Origin: Pseudorhodoferax aquiterrae
GTDB lineage: Bacteria > Pseudomonadota > Gammaproteobacteria > Burkholderiales > Burkholderiaceae_C
Length of the DNA stretch: 64,000 bases
Assembly: GCF_014652235.1 (NCBI RefSeq)
Contig: NZ_BMYK01000018.1
Location: 1 to 64,000, forward strand
Direction of reading: 5' to 3'
Position 1 is the stretch's first letter, and each line of letters begins with the position of its first letter. Made by a program: the position numbers and the translations under genes. Below, piece after piece: positions 31,502-39,342 of the stretch. The notes under the pieces were generated by a model. That model was not told the origin of the DNA. It was given only the letters and a program-made list of their open reading frames with translations, and ran no database searches.

Positions 31502-32775
31502 CGTGCGATCCCCAGCCAGGCCAGGTAAGAGGGCGTGAAGCCCAGCGCCACGCGCTGCTTGATCTGCAACTGGCCGGTGTCGAGCACCAGCAGCTGCCGC
31601 CCGTTCGGGTCGCTCAGGTAGACCTCGTCGCGCGCGCCGTTGGCCGCGAAGGCCGGAAACGGTGCAGCCGCGGGCATGGACGGGACAGCGCCCGGCACGG
31701 TCACGCGCGTGGTCCACGCGCCGGCCTCGCGTTGCAGCGCGTACAGCGTGCCCTGGTCGTCGAGCACGAACAGCGTGCGCCCCGTGCGGTCGAAGCCATG
31801 GGCACGGCGCAGCCGGCCTTCGCCCCAGCCGGCGATGGCGATCGCCGTGGCGGCGTCGGTGGCCGGGTCGATGTCGTAGAAGCGGGTGGTGGACGGCGTG
31901 CCGCTGTTGCCGATGCCGACGAAGCGGGCCAGGGCAGGGTGGCCGGCGATGGTGGAGATGCCCGAGGGCGTCGTGACGCGCGTGGCGGCGAAGTTGCCGC
32001 CCGCCGCAGGGCGCACCAGCAGCGCGCCGTCGCTGCAGCCGGCGATGGTGGTCTGGGCCTGGGTGTAGCTGCCGTGCATGCCGGGGCACAGCGCGTCCAG
32101 CCGCTGCACCACACTGTAGGCGCTGCCCTGGCGGCGGTAGATCTCCACCTGGGTGGGCGCGGTGGCGCCGGCCACCAGCGCGCTGGTGACCAGGTGCTCG
32201 CCGTTGGGCTCGGCGAAGCCATGCATGGGCGCGGTCAGTGGCAAGGTGGCCGCCACCTGGCCGGCACCGATGCTGGCGTCCGTCAGCAGCAGCGCCGAGG
32301 CGTTCTGCGCGGTGGCGGCGCGGCCGTCCATGAACAGCGCGGCCTGGCCGGCGCGGTCGTCGTAGTGGGTGGGCTGGGGGCCGTCCACCCGCAGCGCCAG
32401 CAGCCGCGGGTCCTGCTTGTAGTCGTGGTCGTGGTCGCCGTGGTCTTCCTGCCAGATGCCGCCGTCGACGATCTGCGTGGTGTCCTGCGTGCGCTGCAGC
32501 GCCAGCGCGTAGCGGCCTCCGGGGCTGGCGTAGACCGCGCTGGGGCTGTTGGCGAGGGTGAAGCTGGCCACCACGTTGGCGCTGTCCAGGTCGTGCAGGC
32601 GCAAGGTCGGCGAACCGTTCTCGGCGATGGCCAGGCGGCCGGCCGTGTCGATGTCGTGGTCCTCGTGGGCATGGTCCTCGTCGTCGCCACCGCCGCCGCC
32701 ACAGGCGGCCAGGGCCAGGGCGGCGACGAGGCCCAGTGCGAAACGGGTGGAACGGAAAGCGGCGTGGCTCGGCAT
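31498..32775 (-). CDS. AztD-like beta-propeller zinc chaperone, predicted lipoprotein
   Basis: A 425-residue exported protein. It has a lipobox ALAAC with Cys25 followed by a Gly/Asp/His-rich linker (DDEDHAHEDHD). The rest is repeated beta-propeller blades (for example LRLHDLDSANVVASF, LLALRVDGPQPTHYDD, LFVLDDQGTLYAL, LLVLDTGQLQIKQRVA) with a second His cluster, EDHGDHDHDY. This fits AztD, the periplasmic propeller that passes zinc to the AztC binding protein, except that this one should be membrane-anchored. AGAGGAGAA precedes the ATG at 32775. It is the first gene of the zinc operon, behind a Zur-box-like palindrome. Confidence 0.8.
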   Translation of the reverse strand: MPSHAAFRSTRFALGLVAALALAACGGGGGDDEDHAHEDHDIDTAGRLAIAENGSPTLRLHDLDSANVVASFTLANSPSAVYASPGGRYALALQRTQDTTQIVDGGIWQEDHGDHDHDYKQDPRLLALRVDGPQPTHYDDRAGQAALFMDGRAATAQNASALLLTDASIGAGQVAATLPLTAPMHGFAEPNGEHLVTSALVAGATAPTQVEIYRRQGSAYSVVQRLDALCPGMHGSYTQAQTTIAGCSDGALLVRPAAGGNFAATRVTTPSGISTIAGHPALARFVGIGNSGTPSTTRFYDIDPATDAATAIAIAGWGEGRLRRAHGFDRTGRTLFVLDDQGTLYALQREAGAWTTRVTVPGAVPSMPAAAPFPAFAANGARDEVYLSDPNGRQLLVLDTGQLQIKQRVALGFTPSYLAWLGIAR

Positions 32776-32812
32776 GGTTCTCCTCTGAAATGCCTGGTTC
32801 GTGGGATGCAGA

Positions 32813-32832
32813 GTTATAACATAACGTGTTAC
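32813..32832. promoter_or_regulatory. Zur-box-like palindrome upstream of the zinc operon
   Basis: GTTATAACATAAC at 32813-32825, followed by GTGTTAC, is an A/T-rich island in very G+C-rich DNA. It matches the GTTAT...ATAAC symmetry of proteobacterial Zur operators. It lies about 40 bp upstream of the AztD-like start, and the operon encodes Zur. Binding is inferred from motif form and context. Confidence 0.7.
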
Positions 32833-32858
32833 ACAGTCACATTCGAAGAGGCCAGCCG

Positions 32859-32899
32859 CAAAAGCACAGGGGCCGGATGCGCGATGCGCATCCGGCCCC
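32859..32899 (-). terminator. Intrinsic terminator of the xanthine/urate permease gene
   Basis: A perfect 14-bp stem: GGGGCCGGATGCGC at 32869-32882 pairs with GCGCATCCGGCCCC at 32886-32899 across a 3-base loop. On the minus strand it is followed after a few bases by CTTTTG. It lies 28 bp beyond the permease stop and separates that gene from the zinc-operon promoter. Confidence 0.75.
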
Positions 32900-32927
32900 G
32901 GCGGGTGGATCGGCGAAGGAGGGGGCG

Positions 32928-34406
32928 TCAGTGCGCCTCGGCCGCCTTGGCGGCCTCGATCGCATCGGCCGTGTTGTCGCCCGTGCCGTTGAAGTAGATG
33001 TTGAGCAGCACGGCGGAAATCGCCGTCAGCAGGATGCCGGACTCCAGCAGCGGGTGCAGGCCGTGCGCCATCTGCTGCATCCAGCGCGGCGCCACCAGCG
33101 GGATCAGGCCGAAGCCGATGGCCAGCGCGACGATGTACAGATTGTTGCGGTTGCCGCGGAAGTCCACCGCCGACAGGATGCGGATGCCGGTGGCCGCCAC
33201 CATGCCGAACATCACGAGCCCGGCGCCGCCCAGCACGAAGGTGGGCACGCTCTCCACCAGCGCCCCCATCTTGGGCAACAGGCCCAGCACCACCATGATC
33301 ACGCCGCCGGCCACGCAGACCCAGCGGCTGCGCACGCCGGTCACGCCGACCAGGCCCACGTTCTGGCTGAAGCTGGTGTAGGGGAAGGTGTTGAACACGC
33401 CACCGATCACGGTGCCCAGGCCATCGGTGCGCAGGCCGGCGGCCAGCTCGGCCTGGGAGATCTTCTTGCCCGTGATGTCCGACAGCGCGAGGAACATGCC
33501 GGTGGACTCGATCATCACGACCACCATGACCAGCGTCATGGTCAGGATCATCACCGGGTCGAAGGTCGGCATGCCGAAGGCCAGCGGCGTGACGATGTCG
33601 AACCATGCCGCCTCGGCCACCTTGTGGAAGTCCATCTTGCCCATGGCCACGGCCACGGCGCAGCCGGCCACGATGCCCAGCAGCACCGAGATGTTGGCGA
33701 CGAAGCCGCGGCCGAAGCGCACCAGCAGCAGGATGAAGACCAGCACCGCGGCGGCGATGCCCATGGTGTCGAGCGCGCCGTACTTCGGGTTGTCCTGCAT
33801 CGGGATCGGGCCCAGCAGCTGGCCGACCGGCACGCCCTTGGCCTCGGCCGCGGCGCGCGTGGCGTCCACCAGGCGCACCAGCGCATCGGCGTTGACGGTC
33901 TGCGCCATCGAGGCCGGGCCGCCCATGGCCCAGCCCACGCCCACGCGCATCAGGCTGATGCCGATGACGGCGATGATGGTGCCCGTCACCACGGGCGGGA
34001 AGAAGCGCAGCATCTTGCTGATGGCCGGCGCGATCAGCATGGAGATGACGCCCGCGCCGATGATGGCGCCGAAGATCGCGCGCGCACCCTCCACGCCCGG
34101 CATGGCGTTGGCGAAGGCCACCATCGGGCCGACCGCCGCGAAGGTCACGCCCATCATGACGGGCAGGCGGATGCCGAACCAGCGCGTCATGCCGAAGGAC
34201 TGGATCAGCGTGACGATGCCGCAGCAGAACAGGTCGGCGCTGATCAGCATGGCCACCTGGTGCGGCGTGAGCTGCAGCGCGCGGCCGACGATCAGCGGCA
34301 CCGCAACGGCGCCGGCATAGATCACAAGGACATGCTGCAGGCCCAGCGCGGCCAGGCGGCCGGTGGGCAGGCGTTCATCCACGGGGTGGATAGCGGGCGT
34401 GGTCAT
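32928..34406 (-). CDS. NCS2-family purine (xanthine/urate) permease
   Basis: A 492-residue inner-membrane proton symporter with about 13-14 helices. Signatures of the xanthine/urate branch (UacT, XanP, PucK): NTFPYTSFSQNVGLVGVTGV (substrate-binding helix region), GVTFAAVGPMVAFA and ESTGMFLALSDITG. The ATG at 34406 is followed directly by MTTPAIHPVDERLPTGRLAA. The gene brings purines to the catabolic genes that follow. A 237-bp upstream region contains the palindrome at 34570-34589, and a strong hairpin ends the transcript. Xanthine versus urate cannot be separated by eye. Confidence 0.9.
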   Translation of the reverse strand: MTTPAIHPVDERLPTGRLAALGLQHVLVIYAGAVAVPLIVGRALQLTPHQVAMLISADLFCCGIVTLIQSFGMTRWFGIRLPVMMGVTFAAVGPMVAFANAMPGVEGARAIFGAIIGAGVISMLIAPAISKMLRFFPPVVTGTIIAVIGISLMRVGVGWAMGGPASMAQTVNADALVRLVDATRAAAEAKGVPVGQLLGPIPMQDNPKYGALDTMGIAAAVLVFILLLVRFGRGFVANISVLLGIVAGCAVAVAMGKMDFHKVAEAAWFDIVTPLAFGMPTFDPVMILTMTLVMVVVMIESTGMFLALSDITGKKISQAELAAGLRTDGLGTVIGGVFNTFPYTSFSQNVGLVGVTGVRSRWVCVAGGVIMVVLGLLPKMGALVESVPTFVLGGAGLVMFGMVAATGIRILSAVDFRGNRNNLYIVALAIGFGLIPLVAPRWMQQMAHGLHPLLESGILLTAISAVLLNIYFNGTGDNTADAIEAAKAAEAH

Positions 34407-34569
34407 CGGGGCGTTCTCCACAGACTTCGGACAAGTGCACGCGCGCTGGACGGCTTTCAGTGGGGGAAGCCGCGGCCAGTGCCGGCCGGTTCTTCCCCCC
34501 ACCACAGCGGGTTCTGTGAGGAGCTTTGGTCGCAAAACCCCTTGGACAAGGGGACCCGCGGCGACCTGG

Positions 34570-34589
34570 GTATACGGCTTATCGTATAC
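34570..34589. promoter_or_regulatory. Perfect GTATACG-N6-CGTATAC palindrome, candidate purine-regulon operator
   Basis: GTATACG at 34570-34576 and CGTATAC at 34583-34589 are perfect inverted copies around six bases. The site lies 164 bp upstream of the permease ATG in an A/T-rich tract. A related half-site (GCATACG) occurs at 34630-34636 and the same core occurs at 35045-35052 before the HIU-hydrolase gene. The GntR protein encoded at 40432 is the likeliest binder; that is inference. Confidence 0.6.
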
Positions 34590-34643
34590 ACCTTAGAACG
34601 TTTTTGTCTCCGGATAAACCCTTTGATCGCATACGGATGAAGC

Positions 34644-35003
34644 TCAGGACCCGCGGTAGGTGCTATAGCTGTAGGGGCTCACGAGCAGCGGCACGTGGTA
34701 GTGGCCGGCCTTGTCGGCGATGCCGAAGTCCAGCGGCACGCTGTCGATGAAGGGCGGCTCGGGCAGCTGCACGCCGCGCGCGCGGAAGTAGGCCGCCACC
34801 TCGAAGACCAGGCGCCAGCGGCCGGTTTCCATGGTGGAGGCGTCCAGCAGCGGGCCGCCGTCGTTGCGGCCGTCGGCGTTGAGCGTGATGGCCTTGACGG
34901 TCTGCGCGCTGCCGTCGGCCTGCACGCGCTGCAGGGTGACGCGCATGCCCGCGGCCGGGCAGCCGTTGGCGGTGTCGAGGACGTGGGTGCTCAGGTGTCC
35001 CAT
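34644..35003 (-). CDS. uraH: 5-hydroxyisourate hydrolase (transthyretin-related)
   Basis: A 119-residue homotetrameric enzyme that opens 5-hydroxyisourate to OHCU, the step after urate oxidation. The family hallmarks are at the ends: MGHLSTHVLDTANGCPAAGM with catalytic His at the start, and YSYSTYRGS at the C-terminus. Arg and His of the active site lie in GRWRLVFEV and HYHVPLLVSPY. Length equals the usual bacterial form, with no signal peptide. It has its own upstream region (120 bp) with a GTATACG motif. The next enzyme, OHCU decarboxylase, is fused to allantoate amidohydrolase at 42144. Confidence 0.95.
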   Translation of the reverse strand: MGHLSTHVLDTANGCPAAGMRVTLQRVQADGSAQTVKAITLNADGRNDGGPLLDASTMETGRWRLVFEVAAYFRARGVQLPEPPFIDSVPLDFGIADKAGHYHVPLLVSPYSYSTYRGS

Positions 35004-35041
35004 GGTGCTTGTTCCTTTCGAAGTGTGGTGGGCAGGGGCTG

Positions 35042-35057
35042 GATCGTATACGCGATC
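35042..35057. promoter_or_regulatory. CGTATACG-containing palindrome upstream of uraH
   Basis: GATCGTATACGCGATC has outer arms GATCG/CGATC and an inner self-complementary CGTATACG at 35045-35052. It is 39 bp upstream of the uraH ATG and shares its core with the perfect palindrome before the permease gene, suggesting common regulation. Confidence 0.5.
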
Positions 35058-35123
35058 AGGCGCCTGCACGCCTCCGCAGCCGCGGAAGCGATGCAAGCGC
35101 CGTACCCGCAGGGGCGGACGGAC

Positions 35124-36035
35124 TCAGGCCGGCTTGTCGCCGATCTTGAACTGCGACAAGGCCTCGAGCGCGCGCACCATGCCCGAGTGGTCCCAGGCCG
35201 CGCCGCCCTGGGCCACGCAGGCCGAGAACAGCTGCTGCGCGCCGGCCGTGCCCGGCAGCGCCAGGCCCAGCTGGCGCGCCGCGCCCAGGGCCAGGTTCAG
35301 GTCCTTCTGGTGCAGCGCGATGCGGAAACCCGGCTCCACGGTGCGCGCGACCATGCGCTCGCCCAGCACCTCGAGGATGCGCGAGCTGGCCAGGCCACCC
35401 AGCAACGCCTCGCGCACGCGGGCCGGGTCGGCGCCGGCGCGGGCCGCGAACAGCAGGCCCTCGGCCACGGCCTGGATGGTCAGCGCCACCACGATCTGGT
35501 TGGCCACCTTGGCGGACTGGCCGTCGCCGCTGCCGCCCACGCGCGTGATGTTCTTGCCCATCACGGCCAGCACGGGCTTCGCACGCTCGAACACCTCGGG
35601 CTTGCCGCCGCACATGATGGACAGCGTGGCGTTGCGCGCGCCCACGTCGCCGCCGGAGACCGGCGCGTCCAGGTAGTCGGCGCCCAGCGCCTCGATGCGG
35701 CGCGCGAAGTCCTGCGTCTCCACGGGCGAGATCGAGGACATGTCGATCACGAGCTTGCCCTTGCCGCCGTTGGCCAGGCCTGCCGCCACGCCGTCCTCGC
35801 CGAACAGCACGGTCGCCACGTCGGGCGTGTCCGGCAGCATGGTGATCACGATGTCGGCGCGCTCGGCCACGCCGCGGGCCGAGGTGCATTGCGTGGCGCT
35901 GGTCTCGGCGAGCGCGGCCGGCACCTTGCCCAGCGTGTGCAGGAACAGCTGGTGGCCGGCGCGGATGAGGTGTCCTGCCATGGGCGTGCCCATGACGCCC
36001 AGGCCGATGAAACCGATCTTGAGAGAAGAAGTCAT
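35124..36035 (-). CDS. glxR: 2-hydroxy-3-oxopropionate (tartronate semialdehyde) reductase
   Basis: A 303-residue beta-hydroxyacid dehydrogenase that reduces tartronate semialdehyde to D-glycerate. Motifs: N-terminal NAD(P) fold GFIGLGVMGTPMAGHL, substrate loop DAPVSGGDVGARNATL, and catalytic Lys in GQSAKVANQIVVALT. The family-typical KDLNLALGAARQLGL follows near residue 240. It lies 19 bp downstream of hyi in the order gcl-hyi-glxR, the classical glyoxylate-to-glycerate unit. Confidence 0.93.
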   Translation of the reverse strand: MTSSLKIGFIGLGVMGTPMAGHLIRAGHQLFLHTLGKVPAALAETSATQCTSARGVAERADIVITMLPDTPDVATVLFGEDGVAAGLANGGKGKLVIDMSSISPVETQDFARRIEALGADYLDAPVSGGDVGARNATLSIMCGGKPEVFERAKPVLAVMGKNITRVGGSGDGQSAKVANQIVVALTIQAVAEGLLFAARAGADPARVREALLGGLASSRILEVLGERMVARTVEPGFRIALHQKDLNLALGAARQLGLALPGTAGAQQLFSACVAQGGAAWDHSGMVRALEALSQFKIGDKPA

Positions 36036-36054
36036 GTCTTGGAGCTTGTCGTTG

Positions 36055-36828
36055 TCAGTGGTTGGGAATCCAGGAAAGGCCGGCCTCGGTACGGCCCGCG
36101 GGCTTGTATTCGCAGCCGATCCAGCCCCGGTAGCCGATGCGGTCCAGGTGGGCGAACAGGAAGGGGTAGTTGATCTCGCCCGTGCCCGGCTCGTTGCGGC
36201 CGGGGTTGTCGGCCAGCTGGATGTGGGCGATGCGCGGCAGCTGCTTCGTGAGCGTGGCCGCGAGTTCGCCTTCCATGCGCTGCATGTGGTAGATGTCGTA
36301 CTGCAGGAAGACATTGGCCGCACCGATCTCGTCGATCAGCGCCAGCGTCTGGCCGCTGCGGTTCAGGTGGAAGCCCGGGATGTCGTAGCTGTTGACCGGC
36401 TCGATCAGCAGCTTGAGCCCGGCGCCGGCCAGTTGGGTGGCGGCGTAGCGCAGGTTCTCCACCAGCGTGGCGTGCACCTCGGCGATGTCCGCGCCGGCCG
36501 GCGTCTTGCCCACCAGGCAGTTGAGCTGCGGCACGCCGAGCACGCGGGCGTACTCGATGGCCTGGCCCACGCCGGTGCGGAACTCGCGCTCGCGCCCCGG
36601 GATGCAGGCGATGCCCCGCTCGCCGGCGTCCCAGTCGCCGGCCGGCAGGTTGTGCAGCACGAGCTGCAGTTGCTGCTCCTGCAGGCGGGCCAGGATGTCG
36701 GCAGCCGAGTAGGGGTAGGGGAACATGAACTCGACGGCCTGGAAGCCGGCGCGGGCGGCAAGTCCGAAGCGGTCCAGGAACGGGACCTCGTTGAACAGCA
36801 TCGTGAGGTTGGCGGCGAATTGGGGCAT
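36055..36828 (-). CDS. hyi: Hydroxypyruvate isomerase
   Basis: A 257-residue TIM-barrel enzyme of the AP-endonuclease-2/xylose-isomerase-like family. It interconverts hydroxypyruvate and tartronate semialdehyde. Typical stretches: FAANLTMLFNEVPFLDRF at the N-terminus, VEFMFPYPYS, LIEPVNSYDIPGFHL (catalytic Glu), LQYDIYHMQRMEG and IQLADNPGRNEPGTGEINY with a second Glu near the end. It starts 11 bp after the gcl stop and is followed by glxR. Confidence 0.92.
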   Translation of the reverse strand: MPQFAANLTMLFNEVPFLDRFGLAARAGFQAVEFMFPYPYSAADILARLQEQQLQLVLHNLPAGDWDAGERGIACIPGREREFRTGVGQAIEYARVLGVPQLNCLVGKTPAGADIAEVHATLVENLRYAATQLAGAGLKLLIEPVNSYDIPGFHLNRSGQTLALIDEIGAANVFLQYDIYHMQRMEGELAATLTKQLPRIAHIQLADNPGRNEPGTGEINYPFLFAHLDRIGYRGWIGCEYKPAGRTEAGLSWIPNH

Positions 36829-36839
36829 GGCGTCCTCCC

Positions 36840-38636
36840 TCAATCCAGCATGGCGGCGGCGATGGCCGTGGGCACGTCGGATTTGCTCGTGGCCAAATCC
36901 TCGAACTCCACCACGTTGTCGATCTCGGTGCCCATGGCGATGTTGGTCACCTGCTCCAGCAGCACCTCCACGACGACAGGCACGCGGTACTCCTCCATCC
37001 AGGCCTCGGCCTGGCGGATGGCCGGCGCGATCTCGTCGGACCGGTGCACGCGGATGGCCTTGCAGCCCAGGCCTTCGACCACCTTCATGTGGTCCACGCC
37101 GTAGCTGCGCACCGGCTCGTCGGCCGGCGTGTTGATGTTGTCGAAGGCCAGCTGCACGCAGTAGTCCATGCCGAAACCGCGCTGGCTCTGGCGGATCAGG
37201 CCCAGGTAGCTGTTGTTCACGACGATGTGCAGGTAGGGCAGCTTGAACTGCGCGCCCACGGCCAGTTCCTCCAGCATGAACTGGAAGTCGTAGTCGCCCG
37301 ACAGCGCGACGATCTTGCGGCCCGGATCGGCGGCGCGCACGCCCAGCGCGGCGGGCACGGTCCAGCCCAGCGGGCCGGCCTGGCCGCAGTTGATCCACTG
37401 GCGCGGGCCGTAGACATGCAGGAACTGCGCGGCGGCGATCTGCGACAGGCCGATCGTGGAGACGTAGGTCACGTCCTTGCCGAAGGCGTTGTTCATGCAC
37501 TGGTACACGCGCTGCGGCTTCATGGGCACGCTGTCGTAGTTGGTCTTGCGCAGGTACTGCACGTCGCGCTTGCGGTCCTGGCATTCGGCGGCCCAGGCAG
37601 AGCGCTCGGGCAGCCTGCGCTGCGCGGCGCGCTCGCGGGCGGCCTGCACGAAGAGTTGGAGTGCGGCCTTGGCGTCGGAGACGATGCCGTAGTCGGGCGC
37701 GAACACGCGGCCGATCTGGGTCGGCTCGATGTCGACGTGGATGAACTTCCTGCCCTTGCAGTAGACCTCGGGGCTGCCGGTGTGGCGGTTGGCCCAGCGG
37801 TTGCCGATGCCCAGCACGAAGTCGCTTGCCAGCATGTTGGCGTTGCCATAGCGGTGGCTGGTCTGCAGGCCGCACATGCCGGCCATGAGCGGGTGGTCGT
37901 CGGGGATGGTGCCCCAGCCCATCAGCGTGGGGATCACGGGGATGCCGGTCAGCTCGGCGAATTCCACCAGCAGTTCGGACGCGTCGGCGTTGACGATGCC
38001 GCCGCCGGCCACGATCAGCGGGCGCTCGGCGAGCTCCAGCATGTCCAGCGCCTTGTCGATCTGCGCGCGCGTGGCGGCCGGCTTGTAGACGGGCAGCGGC
38101 GCGTAGGTGTCGATGTCGAACTCGATCTCGGCCATCATCACGTCGAAGGGCAGGTCGATCAGCACCGGGCCCGGGCGGCCCGAGCGCATCAGGTGGAAGG
38201 CCTGCTGGAACGCGCGCGGCACCTGGGCCGGCTCCAGCACCGTGGTGGCCCACTTGGTCACGGGCTTGACGATGCTGGCGATGTCCACGGCCTGGAAGTC
38301 TTCCTTGTGCAGCCGTGCGCGCGGCGCCTGGCCCGTGATGCACAGGATCGGGATGCTGTCGGCGCTGGCCGAGTACAGGCCGGTGACCATGTCGGTGCCG
38401 GCCGGGCCCGAGGTGCCGATGCACACGCCGATGTTGCCGGCCTTGGCCCGCGTGTAGCCCTCGGCCATGTGCGAGGCGCCCTCGACATGGCGCGCCAGCA
38501 CGTGGCCGATGGTCTGGCGCTCGCGCAGCTGCGCATAGAGCGGGTTGATGGCGGCGCCGGGCACGCCGAAGGCCTGGGTCACGCCTTCTTTCTCCATCAC
38601 GAGCACGGCGGCCATCGCCGCCTTCATCTTCGCCAT
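36840..38636 (-). CDS. gcl: Glyoxylate carboligase (tartronate-semialdehyde synthase)
   Basis: A 598-residue thiamine-diphosphate and FAD enzyme that condenses two glyoxylates to tartronate semialdehyde with CO2 release. The N-terminal [14 protein letters not shown] carries Val where other ThDP enzymes have the activating Glu, a known hallmark of Gcl. The ThDP-binding motif is SGDYDFQF through [10 protein letters not shown]. Start at 38636 ([18 protein letters not shown]) is preceded by AGGAGA; the frame stays open upstream to 38786 without homology. It leads the gcl-hyi-glxR unit. An ATTCC-N5-GGAAT palindrome lies 84 bp upstream. Confidence 0.95.
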   Translation of the reverse strand: MAKMKAAMAAVLVMEKEGVTQAFGVPGAAINPLYAQLRERQTIGHVLARHVEGASHMAEGYTRAKAGNIGVCIGTSGPAGTDMVTGLYSASADSIPILCITGQAPRARLHKEDFQAVDIASIVKPVTKWATTVLEPAQVPRAFQQAFHLMRSGRPGPVLIDLPFDVMMAEIEFDIDTYAPLPVYKPAATRAQIDKALDMLELAERPLIVAGGGIVNADASELLVEFAELTGIPVIPTLMGWGTIPDDHPLMAGMCGLQTSHRYGNANMLASDFVLGIGNRWANRHTGSPEVYCKGRKFIHVDIEPTQIGRVFAPDYGIVSDAKAALQLFVQAARERAAQRRLPERSAWAAECQDRKRDVQYLRKTNYDSVPMKPQRVYQCMNNAFGKDVTYVSTIGLSQIAAAQFLHVYGPRQWINCGQAGPLGWTVPAALGVRAADPGRKIVALSGDYDFQFMLEELAVGAQFKLPYLHIVVNNSYLGLIRQSQRGFGMDYCVQLAFDNINTPADEPVRSYGVDHMKVVEGLGCKAIRVHRSDEIAPAIRQAEAWMEEYRVPVVVEVLLEQVTNIAMGTEIDNVVEFEDLATSKSDVPTAIAAAMLD

Positions 38637-38719
38637 TGCAGGTCTCCTGGGTTGGTGCAATCGGAGGCAATGGTCGTGAAGCAGGCGCCTGGCGTGAACG
38701 CCTGGGCGTGGATATGAAC

Positions 38720-38736
38720 TATTCCGCGTTGGAATA
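38720..38736. promoter_or_regulatory. TATTCC-N5-GGAATA palindrome upstream of gcl, LysR-type site
   Basis: A perfect 6-bp-arm inverted repeat with five central bases, containing a T-N11-A LysR-type core. It lies between gcl and the divergent LysR gene at 39343. The LysR protein is therefore a likely binder, though the gene is now about 0.6 kb away because of the intervening repeat element. Confidence 0.5.
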
Positions 38737-38780
38737 AGCGGGCCTACACTGAACCCATGGATGAGCGGAACGGAGACAGC

Positions 38781-39281
38781 GGCCAAGCGCAGCGATGGCC
38801 CGAGCCCCAGGCCGAGCGCAGCGATGGCCCGAATGGGACACCGGGGACGCCTTCTTTTGCCTACTTTTCTTGGCGAGACAAGAAAAGTCGGTCGGGGTGT
38901 GGGGGAGAAGCCCCCACCTCCTCACGTCGATCAGACGTCTTGGTCGATAGAACGCACCGTGTTCGCACCAGCACCAGAGGCCGGGATTGCCCCCGGCAGT
39001 GCAGTCACTTTCTCTTGTTTCGCCAAGAGAAAGTAACCAAAGAGAAGGCGACCCCGGTGCCCCCGTCCCTCCGCTGGCGCTCCGGGCAACCTGCGGTGCT
39101 CGCGGCCTGGGCGCATTGCACAACTCGCACCACTCACTGCGTTCGTTCAGCTCGAACAAGTGCAATGAGTCAGATGTTGAAGCGCGTGGTTCCCCGCGCC
39201 GCCCAGGCCCCTGCGCGCCTCGGCGTGGGCACAGGGGCCCCGGGGTACGGGGACACATTCGGGCCATCGCTGCGCTCGGCC
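38781..39281. repeat. Nested inverted-repeat, non-coding element (~500 bp)
   Basis: The 706-bp gap 38637-39342 is mostly this element. The outer arms, 38810-38835 and 39256-39281, are perfect 26-bp inverted copies; a second outer unit starts at 38781. The inner arms, 38841-38888 and 39007-39057, are near-complementary over about 48 bp and carry TACTTTTCTTGGCGA versus TCGCCAAGAGAAAGTA. A third pair, CATTGCAC at 39114-39121 and GTGCAATG at 39160-39167, lies between. No supported open frame is present. The end is repeated at positions 35-126. It resembles dispersed palindromic elements common in beta-proteobacterial genomes; mobility is not shown. Confidence 0.75.
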
Positions 39282-39342
39282 CTGGACCGTTCGGCCCTGG
39301 CCCGTTCGGCCACCATGGCGCTTTGCGGAAGGGAGCACTGAC

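Noticed and set aside
32826-34640. Plus-strand frame rich in His and Asp opposite the purine permease
   Set aside because: The His/Asp richness comes from reading G+C-rich codons of a membrane protein in antisense; the NCS2 permease is clear on the other strand.
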